From Desulfobulbaceae bacterium (lineage in GTDB: Bacteria > Desulfobacterota > Desulfobulbia > Desulfobulbales > Desulfocapsaceae): a stretch of 64,000 bases of DNA. The notes beneath the pieces were generated by a model. That model was not told where the DNA came from and did not search any database. It worked only from the letters and a program-made list of their open reading frames with translations. The translations under genes and the position numbers were made by a program. The stretch covers positions 1 through 64,000 of the forward strand of contig JALSMA010000011.1 in assembly GCA_026988015.1 (NCBI GenBank), written 5' to 3'. Below are positions 57,255 to 64,000 of the stretch, piece after piece; position 1 is the first letter of the stretch; every line of letters begins with the position of its first letter.

Positions 57255-57725
57255 ATGGGTGCCTATTTTAGCGAAATATTCCGTGGACTGCAGTCCCTGG
57301 CCACTGGCCTCGGTATAACGTTCAAGGAATTCTTCAAACCAGTGGTTACTGTTCCCTACCCGTTCGAGACCATCAAAATGAGCGAGAGGTATCGTGGTCA
57401 TATTGAACTGATCGAAAGCGAGGAAGGGACACCCAAATGTGTCGCCTGTGGAATGTGTCAGCGTGCCTGCCCATCCGGATGCATCAGCCTTGCTTCAAAA
57501 TCAGTTGAATATGAGGTTGAAGTGAAGGGTGAAGTGAAAACAAAAAAAAGGAAGGTTCTCACCAAATACAACCTCAACTTCACCACCTGCTCACTCTGTG
57601 GTCAGTGTGTTGAGAGCTGTAACTTTAATGCCATCACCTTCTCTAAAGAATATAATCTTGCTTCTGGCCGTAAGGAAGATTTCCACTTCGACCTTCTCAA
57701 CAGACTGGAGGAAAGAAACTCATGA
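57255..57725 (+). CDS. nuoI: Complex I subunit I (2x[4Fe-4S] ferredoxin)
   Basis: The 156-residue protein has two ferredoxin motifs, CVACGMCQRACPSGC and CSLCGQCVESCNFN, for clusters N6a and N6b. Since nuoE, nuoF and nuoG are absent, NuoI is the likely point of electron entry, for example from ferredoxin or a partner protein. The second motif has Asn where Pro is common. The stop overlaps nuoJ by 4 bp. Confidence 0.96.
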   Translation: MGAYFSEIFRGLQSLATGLGITFKEFFKPVVTVPYPFETIKMSERYRGHIELIESEEGTPKCVACGMCQRACPSGCISLASKSVEYEVEVKGEVKTKKRKVLTKYNLNFTTCSLCGQCVESCNFNAITFSKEYNLASGRKEDFHFDLLNRLEERNS

Positions 57726-58288
57726 ACCCTTCTGATACCACAACCATTATCGGTTTCTTTACTGGTGATGGCTTTGCGGGCTATGCCGACGCCATCGCCG
57801 GTATCGTTTTCCTTGTCATGCTTGCGACAACACTTGTCGGTGGGATTATAGCATGTACTGCTGAACGTCTGGTCCGGGCAGTGGCAGGTCTTGCGCTCTC
57901 TTTTATTGGAGTAGCAGCCATTTACTACTACCTTAACTCTCCTTTTGTTGCCATGATGCAGATGCTCATCTATGTAGGAGCTGTCTGTGTAACAATCGCC
58001 TTTGCTATCATGCTGGCTGCACCTGAAGACACCAAAAAAAATGGCCCTTCTGGTCCGTTAAGCGGTCCTCTAGGCTTGATTACTGCCGGTCTGGTTACAA
58101 TGGGCATGACGGGACTTGCCGTAAACACCACTTTTTCAGTCCTGCCAAAAGAAAATATGGGAGAAGTTAAACTCATTGGTATTGAACTGCTCACCAGCTA
58201 CTCCATGGTCTTTGAACTGGTCTCCATTGTCCTGCTCATTGCCATCATCGGGTCGCTTGTTATTGCACGTCACGGAAGGAGCAAATAA
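57722..58288 (+). CDS. nuoJ: Complex I subunit J
   Basis: The 188-residue protein has five membrane segments, with MLIYVGAVCVTIAFAIML matching the family motif (pi-bulge helix region) and MVFELVSIVLLIAIIGSLVIARHG at the C-terminus. nuoK follows directly. Confidence 0.95.
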   Translation: MNPSDTTTIIGFFTGDGFAGYADAIAGIVFLVMLATTLVGGIIACTAERLVRAVAGLALSFIGVAAIYYYLNSPFVAMMQMLIYVGAVCVTIAFAIMLAAPEDTKKNGPSGPLSGPLGLITAGLVTMGMTGLAVNTTFSVLPKENMGEVKLIGIELLTSYSMVFELVSIVLLIAIIGSLVIARHGRSK

Positions 58289-58615
58289 ATGTCCATACTT
58301 AATCTTCACAACAGTCTGAACACCTACCTCATCCTTGCAGCAATCCTGTTTGGCATGGGAGTGTATGGTCTGGTTACCCGCCGAACTCTGGTTGGAATGC
58401 TTATTTCCTCGGAACTTATCCTGGTGGCAGCATCCATCAACTTTATGGCCTTTAACAGGTTCACCGCTCCAGACCCAACCGTTGGACAGATCTTTACTCT
58501 GTTTATTATGGCCATCGCCGCCGCAGAAGCTGCCATTGGCCTCAGTATCACCATTGCAGTATACAGAAATTACAAATCAGTCGACACCGAAGATCTAGTC
58601 GACCTTAACGGTTAG
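58289..58615 (+). CDS. nuoK: Complex I subunit K
   Basis: The 108-residue protein has three membrane segments, with the conserved Glu residues in LVGMLISSELILVAASINFM and AIAAAEAAIGLSITIAVYRN that form part of the proton channel. Length is normal. Confidence 0.96.
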   Translation: MSILNLHNSLNTYLILAAILFGMGVYGLVTRRTLVGMLISSELILVAASINFMAFNRFTAPDPTVGQIFTLFIMAIAAAEAAIGLSITIAVYRNYKSVDTEDLVDLNG

Positions 58616-58633
58616 GAAAGAGGAACATCTGTC

Positions 58634-60115
58634 ATGGAAATACAAACGGTCAGTTCCGTAAAACTTCTCATAGCACTTCTCGTCCCGCTCTTTGGCACCC
58701 TTGGCGTGATGTTTGTCGGGAAAAACGAGAATATACGTGAGGGCGTCTCATCAGCAGCTTCTGTTATCCTGCTGATGATCGTAGCCTCAATGATCCCGGC
58801 AGTCCTGGATGGCAAGACTCTGGTGTACCACATGTTCACAGTGTTACCCGGAATCACGGTCACCCTCCGGGCAGATGGCATGTCAATGATCTTTGCCCTC
58901 GTTGCCTCTTCACTCTGGACCATCGCTGTCTACTACTCCATGGGGTATATGCGGGCTCACCAGGAACACGCCCAGACACGCTTTAATGCCTGTTTTGCCC
59001 TCGCTATTTTCGGAGCTATCGGTGTTGCATTCTCTGATAATCTCTTCACCATGTATCTTTTCTACGAGATTGTTTCAGTCTGTACATACCCACTGGTTGC
59101 CCATGCACAAGATAAGGATGGCTATGCAGGTGCCCAGAAGTACATTGTCTACCTGACCACAACGGCCAAACTCTTCCTGTTGCCAGCACTTATTCTCATC
59201 TATGTCATCACAGGGACTCTGGATTTCCCTCACAACATTTCAGAGGGACTCTTTACCGGTGACACTCAGAGCTGGATTGTTATCATGCTCTACATCTTCT
59301 GTCTGTTCGGGTTTGCCAAAAATGGTGTCATGCCATTCCATCACTGGCTGCCGGGTGCCATGGTTGCCCCCACCCCTGTTTCTGCACTGCTCCATGCAGT
59401 GGCTGTTGTTAAGGTCGGTGTTTTCTGTACTACTCGTACCATGCTCTATGTATTTGGCGTGGACACCATGCACGCCTTGAACCTTGGAATTCCGACAGCC
59501 TATTTTGTTGGCTTTACGGTACTTGCAGCATCTGTACTCGCCCTTTCAAAAAATAACTTAAAGGAACGCCTAGCCTATTCAACCATCTCCCAGCTTTCTT
59601 ACATCATCTTAGGTGTAGCCCTGCTCACGCCCTCAGGGATCGACGGTGGCCTCATTCACATTGTGAATCATGCCTTTTCCAAAATCACTCTCTTTTTCTG
59701 TGCTGGCGCAATCATGATTGCGCACCACAAAAAGGATCTTTCCGAAATGGGAGGACTTGGTAAAAGCATGCCGATTACATTCGCTTGCTTCTTCATTGCC
59801 TCCCTCTCCATGATTGGAGCACCACCAGTTGCAGGTTTTGTCACTAAATGGAACCTGTTAGTTGGCTCCATCGAGGCGCATCAGATGGGAATTCTCCTTA
59901 TACTGATCGCATCCACCATGCTCAACGTCGGCTATTTTGCCCCGGTTACCTTTAAGGCTTTCTTCGGAAAGCGCCCTGAAGGTGAGACATATCAAGGTAT
60001 CCAGGAAGCACCCCTGTCCATGCTCATTCCCATTGTAATAGCATGTGCAATCTCAGTGCTCCTCGGTGTTTTTCCAAACTTTATGATGCAGTTTGTCAAG
60101 GCGGTGACGGGATGA
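58634..60115 (+). CDS. Extra antiporter-like (MrpD/NuoM-type) subunit
   Basis: The 493-residue protein has about 14 membrane segments of the proton-pumping transporter family: NLFTMYLFYEIVSVCTYPLV with the key Glu, GVMPFHHWLPGAMVAPTPVS, ALLHAVAVVKVGVF with the key Lys, and AYSTISQLSYIILGVAL. It lacks the long C-terminal lateral helix of NuoL. Canonical complex I has three antiporter-like subunits; here there are four (this one, 60353, nuoM, nuoN). It may be Na+/H+-type or add a fourth proton path. Confidence 0.9.
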   Translation: MEIQTVSSVKLLIALLVPLFGTLGVMFVGKNENIREGVSSAASVILLMIVASMIPAVLDGKTLVYHMFTVLPGITVTLRADGMSMIFALVASSLWTIAVYYSMGYMRAHQEHAQTRFNACFALAIFGAIGVAFSDNLFTMYLFYEIVSVCTYPLVAHAQDKDGYAGAQKYIVYLTTTAKLFLLPALILIYVITGTLDFPHNISEGLFTGDTQSWIVIMLYIFCLFGFAKNGVMPFHHWLPGAMVAPTPVSALLHAVAVVKVGVFCTTRTMLYVFGVDTMHALNLGIPTAYFVGFTVLAASVLALSKNNLKERLAYSTISQLSYIILGVALLTPSGIDGGLIHIVNHAFSKITLFFCAGAIMIAHHKKDLSEMGGLGKSMPITFACFFIASLSMIGAPPVAGFVTKWNLLVGSIEAHQMGILLILIASTMLNVGYFAPVTFKAFFGKRPEGETYQGIQEAPLSMLIPIVIACAISVLLGVFPNFMMQFVKAVTG

Positions 60116-60363
60116 TTATTAATCTGATTGACTATCTTCGAGACCGGTTACAGACCGTGATCTACTGTTGCTATGGGGTCATGGCCTTCATAGTTGTCTG
60201 GAGTATGTCTGTGGATACCAGCCACGCACATACCTGGGCTGAAAAAATGATACCAGGCTTCTGGTCACTCTTTGGACTTGGCAGCTGTGCCGTTGTTGTC
60301 ATGGTCGCCAGATGGTATGGCAAAAGCGGGATCCAGGCCCGGGAGGACTATTATGACAACTAG
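60112..60363 (+). CDS. Small 83-aa membrane protein within the nuo operon
   Basis: Two membrane segments are predicted (about 15-32 and 50-68) with short charged ends (INLIDYLRDRLQ, KSGIQAREDYYDN). It begins inside the stop of the upstream gene (ATGA) and overlaps the next by 11 bp, so it is tightly coupled to both antiporter-like subunits. It has no match to a known Nuo or Mrp subunit that can be recognised here. It may be an assembly factor or accessory subunit of the expanded membrane arm. Confidence 0.8.
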   Translation: MIINLIDYLRDRLQTVIYCCYGVMAFIVVWSMSVDTSHAHTWAEKMIPGFWSLFGLGSCAVVVMVARWYGKSGIQAREDYYDN

Positions 60364-62140
60364 TTTTATTCATCCGGCACTTATCATGATAGTGGGAGCT
60401 TGTTTGCTGCCACTGGTGAGAGGACCGTTCCGAAAGCCGTATATGTTTCTCATTCCGCTGCTGACTTTTATCGATGTCGTCTATTTAAGTCAACATCCAG
60501 GAACTTACGGTGTCTTTCAGTTCATGAACTGGGAACTCACCTTTGGACGCGTAGATCGCCTCTCCATGATTTTTGGATTTATCATGGCTCTTATGGCTAT
60601 CATTGGTACCATTTACGGGATGCATGTTGAAGACGAATGGCAGCATATTGCCGCCTGGTTCTACGTTGCTGGCTCACTTGGTGCCATCTTTGCAGCTGAT
60701 TACATCACCCTCTTCCTCTTCTGGGAGATGATGGCGTTTGCATCAACATTTCTCATCTGGGCCAGAAAGGATGAGGAGGCCCTTGCTGCAGGTTACCGGT
60801 ATATTCTGGTGCACACTTTTGGCGGAGTCGTCCTGCTCCTTGGATTTGTGCTTCGTTATCAAGCCACAGGAGATTTGACTTTTGATCAGTTAAACGTCTC
60901 CTCCCCTGAACTTTATACCTGGCTGATCATGATTGGCCTGATGCTGAATGCCGCTGTTCCTCCCCTTCATTCCTGGTTGCCGGACGCCTACTCCAAGGCA
61001 ACGGCGATAGGCGCAGTATTCATGTGCGCTTTCACGACCAAGACAGCGGTCTACACTCTTATCCGCAGCTGTTCCGGATTTGAGGTACTTATCTATCTTG
61101 GTGTCATCATGGCCATTTACGGTATCATATATGCTGTGATGGAAAATGATGTACGTAAACTTCTCGGTTGGGAGATTGTCTCTCAGGTCGGATACATGGT
61201 GGCCGGTGTCGGAATTGGTACCAGCCTGGCTATAAATGGTGCAGCTGCACACGCATTTGCCCATATTCTTTATAAAGGTCTGCTCTTCATGGCAGCCGGT
61301 GCAATTCTCACCAGCACCGGGCGTCAAAAACTTACCCAGCTTGGCGGCCTTTACAAAAAGATGCCTGCAACCATGGTCTTCATGCTCATAGGTGGACTTG
61401 CGGTTTCCGGACTACCCCTTATGTCCGGATTTATTTCAAAATCAATGATTATTACAGCAGCATTTGAGTCCCACCTTCTCTGGGTCGGATTTGCCCTTAT
61501 TCTGGTATCTGCAGGAACCTTCCTGGCGGCTGGATTACGACTTCCTTATCTTATCTTCTTTGGCAAGAATAATTGTTCAGAAGAGACTTGGGAAAAAGCC
61601 CATGATCCCAGCTGGAATATGCAACTCGGTATGGCAATCGGTGGCTTCCTCTGCATCTTCCTTGGTTGCTATACGCCATTTCTTTACAACATGTTGCCCA
61701 ACACTGATGTGACATTTCATCCCTACAACGCATATCACCTCAGCGAGACGCTGCAGGTCATGGCATTCACCGGATTTGGGTTCTTCATGTTACGTAAATA
61801 TGTTATGCCCCAAAATACCATCAGCCTTGACATAGACTGGTTCTACCGCATGGGAGGACGAGCTTTTCTGTGGACCGTCAAAAACCCACTGCAGTGGTTT
61901 GACACCGCTCTCGGCAAATTTTACAAAGTTGTTGGTATCAGTTGTCTGATGACTACATCTGCATTCTGGTCATGGTTTGACTGGAATGGGATTGACGGAA
62001 TCGTCGACGGTACCGCCCGTTGTGTTCGTGCAATCGGCCGCAGGGTCACCATCGTTCTTCAGCGAGGTGCTATCCAGCAGACCATTTACTATACGGTGTC
62101 CTTTGCTGCTGTTCTTCTGGTGGCCTACGTTTGGTTATAA
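60353..62140 (+). CDS. nuoL: NuoL-like antiporter subunit with C-terminal lateral-helix-type tail
   Basis: The 595-residue protein has the antiporter core (DYITLFLFWEMMAFASTFLI with the key Glu, AAVPPLHSWLPDAYSKATAI, FTTKTAVYTLIRSC, LLGWEIVSQVGYMVAGVGIG). The last 100 residues (NPLQWFDTALGKFYKVVGIS, DGIVDGTARCVRAIGRRVTI) resemble the NuoL C-terminal arm. It probably takes the distal NuoL place, although its core looks closer to MrpD. ATG 60353 was chosen (GGGAGGACTATT before it). It overlaps the small protein gene. Confidence 0.85.
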   Translation: MTTSFIHPALIMIVGACLLPLVRGPFRKPYMFLIPLLTFIDVVYLSQHPGTYGVFQFMNWELTFGRVDRLSMIFGFIMALMAIIGTIYGMHVEDEWQHIAAWFYVAGSLGAIFAADYITLFLFWEMMAFASTFLIWARKDEEALAAGYRYILVHTFGGVVLLLGFVLRYQATGDLTFDQLNVSSPELYTWLIMIGLMLNAAVPPLHSWLPDAYSKATAIGAVFMCAFTTKTAVYTLIRSCSGFEVLIYLGVIMAIYGIIYAVMENDVRKLLGWEIVSQVGYMVAGVGIGTSLAINGAAAHAFAHILYKGLLFMAAGAILTSTGRQKLTQLGGLYKKMPATMVFMLIGGLAVSGLPLMSGFISKSMIITAAFESHLLWVGFALILVSAGTFLAAGLRLPYLIFFGKNNCSEETWEKAHDPSWNMQLGMAIGGFLCIFLGCYTPFLYNMLPNTDVTFHPYNAYHLSETLQVMAFTGFGFFMLRKYVMPQNTISLDIDWFYRMGGRAFLWTVKNPLQWFDTALGKFYKVVGISCLMTTSAFWSWFDWNGIDGIVDGTARCVRAIGRRVTIVLQRGAIQQTIYYTVSFAAVLLVAYVWL

Positions 62141-62198
62141 GCTTCAAATCACTCTTAAATAGTTACAATAAATAAACTGATATCGAGGAACACTGGAA

Positions 62199-63725
62199 AT
62201 GGATCAACTACTAATCAATCCAGATTATCCACACATCCTGAGCACGCTTATTTTCCTGCCCCTTGCAGGAGCAATACTGCTGCTCTTTGTAAGGAATGAA
62301 TACTTTGCGCGATACTGGGCACTTGGTATAACCACCCTCACTGCAATACTTTCCATTCCTCTGATCAATGCTTTTGATCGCAGTACCAGCAGTTATCAGT
62401 TTGTTGAACAGGTCACTTGGGTCAAATCTCTGAATATTCAATATGTTGTAGGTATTGATGGTATATCTATTCTGCTGGTCATGCTCACCACCCTGATCAT
62501 GCCACTCTGTGTTCTCGCTTCATGGTCTTATATCAAAACCCGAGTTCAGGCATTCATGGTATGCCTGCTTATCATGGAATGTGCCATGCTCGGTGTGTTT
62601 ATGGCCTTGGATTTCATACTCTTTTATATCCTCTGGGAAGCGATGCTTATTCCCATGTACATGCTCATTGCTATCTGGGGTGGACCGAGAAAGATCTACG
62701 CTTCTATTAAGTTCTTTCTCTATACTCTTGCCGGATCTGTTATGCTTCTAGTTGCCATCATCTGGCTCTATATCCATAATGGTTATAGCTTCTTTATTCC
62801 TGATATGATGTGGCAGAATTACTCCAGTACCGCACAGATATTTCTGTTCCTGGCCTTCTTCCTGGCGTTTGCCATCAAGGTCCCCATGTTCCCTTTTCAC
62901 ACATGGCTCCCTGCTGCCCACGTTGAAGCCCCGACCGCAGGTTCTGTAATACTTGCATCGGTACTCCTTAAAATGGGTACCTATGGATTTCTTCGCTTTG
63001 CCATTCCAATAACACCTGAAGCCACCATGACACTCGCTCCGGCAATCCTGTGGCTCTCCATCGCCGGTATTATCTACGGCGGGTTCACCGCCCTTGCCCA
63101 AAGTGACATGAAGAAACTGATTGCATATTCTTCCGTAGGTCATATGGGTTTTGTGACACTTGGTATCTTTGTCCTAAACACTGCTGGGGTTGAAGGTGCC
63201 ATTCTTCAAATGATTAACCATGGTATTACCACCGGTGCCCTCTTCCTCTGTATCGGAATGATTTATGAGCGCACCCATTCCCGTGAACTGCGTGATGCTA
63301 CAGGAGTTGGTAAGCACATGCCGATATTTGTGACTTTTCTCACCTTCTTCTCGTTGTCTTCTTTTGGTTTTCCGGCAACCAACAGTTTTGTAGGTGAATT
63401 CCTCATTCTTGCAGGAACATTTGAGCATAATATCTGGCTTGCACTTGCAGCAATTCCCGGTGCTGTCCTGGCTGCTGCCTATATGCTTCGCATGCTGCAG
63501 AAAATCGTCTGGGGTGGCACTGACAACCCTGATCAGTCATGGATCAGTGATCTTAACCTTCGTGAAATCGTAACTCTTGCCCCTTTCCTCTTCTTTGTGT
63601 TCTGGATAGGACTCGGGGCAGAGCCATTTATCAACATAATCCATGTAAGCGTTGAGAATCTTTTAAATAACTACCACGGATTCCATAATCAGGTAGCAGT
63701 TGTAACAGAACTTATCATACAGTAA
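62199..63725 (+). CDS. nuoM: Complex I subunit M
   Basis: The 508-residue protein has about 14 membrane segments: VVGIDGISILLVMLTTLIMP, FYILWEAMLIPMYMLIAIWG with the key Glu, FAIKVPMFPFHTWLPAAHVE, LLKMGTYGFLRFAIPI and KLIAYSSVGHMGFVTLGIF. A standard NuoM with AGGA before the start. Confidence 0.97.
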   Translation: MDQLLINPDYPHILSTLIFLPLAGAILLLFVRNEYFARYWALGITTLTAILSIPLINAFDRSTSSYQFVEQVTWVKSLNIQYVVGIDGISILLVMLTTLIMPLCVLASWSYIKTRVQAFMVCLLIMECAMLGVFMALDFILFYILWEAMLIPMYMLIAIWGGPRKIYASIKFFLYTLAGSVMLLVAIIWLYIHNGYSFFIPDMMWQNYSSTAQIFLFLAFFLAFAIKVPMFPFHTWLPAAHVEAPTAGSVILASVLLKMGTYGFLRFAIPITPEATMTLAPAILWLSIAGIIYGGFTALAQSDMKKLIAYSSVGHMGFVTLGIFVLNTAGVEGAILQMINHGITTGALFLCIGMIYERTHSRELRDATGVGKHMPIFVTFLTFFSLSSFGFPATNSFVGEFLILAGTFEHNIWLALAAIPGAVLAAAYMLRMLQKIVWGGTDNPDQSWISDLNLREIVTLAPFLFFVFWIGLGAEPFINIIHVSVENLLNNYHGFHNQVAVVTELIIQ

Positions 63726-63765
63726 TAGCGTTCAACTTTAATAACGATCTGCAGAAGGTAAACAA

Positions 63766-64000
63766 ATGCAATTTCTCCCTGAGTTAACACTGTTGGGTGC
63801 AGGCCTTGTCATCTTTATAGCAAGTCTTCGATCCACCGGGGCAGCCACCACACGAAACCTGGCCATTGGGCTTGGATCTGCCATATTCGGTGCCACACTT
63901 CTAAGTGCCAACCAAACTGGAAAGCTCTTTTTTGATGCCTACCAGGTCGATCTTTTCTCGCAGGTATTCAAAATGCTCATCGCCGGTGCCATGCTTTTGG
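63766..64000 (+). CDS. nuoN: Complex I subunit N, start only (window edge)
   Basis: The frame from ATG 63766 (GAAGG upstream) opens MQFLPELTLLGAGLVIFIAS and continues hydrophobically to the end of the window, as expected for NuoN after NuoM. About 78 residues are visible; the gene is cut by the window and not by a mutation. Confidence 0.9.
   Translation, partial: MQFLPELTLLGAGLVIFIASLRSTGAATTRNLAIGLGSAIFGATLLSANQTGKLFFDAYQVDLFSQVFKMLIAGAMLL

Overview
The window looks like a chromosome segment of a Gram-negative sulfur/sulfate-metabolising bacterium of the Desulfobulbales type (Desulfobacterota). This is inferred from a complex I operon without nuoE, nuoF and nuoG, a Tat-exported superoxide-reductase-like protein, LolC/LolD lipoprotein export, and densely packed housekeeping genes. 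No rRNA is present to confirm it.

Layout. Positions 1-20,000 hold a type I-C CRISPR-Cas locus on the minus strand: cas3, cas5c, cas8c (with an internal cas11c), cas7, a terminator-like hairpin, a RhuM-Fic/Doc gene, cas4, cas1, cas2, leader and a tiny array of three repeats and two spacers. cas2 is split in two by a 10.25-kb integrative element (about 969-11218). Its large serine recombinase lies at the right end. The two cas2 pieces rejoin in frame to exactly 96 codons plus stop if the element is removed, and the joined element ends form a 48-bp near-palindromic site with perfect 12-bp arms, as expected for a serine-integrase attP.

The element carries a zinc-ribbon membrane protein, a GIY-YIG protein, a truncated HsdR_N-like fragment, a small serine recombinase with a co-transcribed 99-aa protein, two basic proteins with C-terminal winged-helix-like domains, and a 148-aa unknown protein. 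Four of these genes are preceded by structured, terminator-like 5' leaders in two families; members of each family differ by paired base changes that preserve the stems. An AT-rich cluster of TTAGAAT heptamers and a pair of inverted hairpins follow the last wHTH gene.

Positions 20,300-28,500: a superoxide-reductase-like protein, a RlmD/TrmA-like RNA methyltransferase, lysS-lolC-lolD, and a convergent Pif1-like helicase. Positions 28,500-35,000: a two-gene sensory system (a receptor without an output domain, then a large hybrid histidine kinase). Positions 35,000-43,050 (minus strand): a divergent PRPP synthetase, leuB, rsmG, hisD, a UbiE/MenG methyltransferase, asnS, a DUF89 protein and a TtcA-like PP-loop ATPase. 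Positions 43,000-47,400: a gene-poor gap with a gene remnant, a PilJ-like chemoreceptor, a lipoprotein and hisB. Positions 47,500-53,300: tRNA-Gly(GCC), rplM-rpsI, argC-truA, an aspartate-type aminotransferase and a LysR regulator. Positions 53,570-64,000: the complex I operon nuoABCDHIJK, an extra antiporter-like subunit, an 83-aa membrane protein, a NuoL-like subunit, nuoM, and nuoN cut by the window edge.

Working model. The element uses the cas2 start as its attachment site, so integration should switch off spacer acquisition while leaving the interference genes intact, and precise excision should restore it. The co-transcription of the adaptation genes with a RhuM-Doc protein is a second oddity of the locus.
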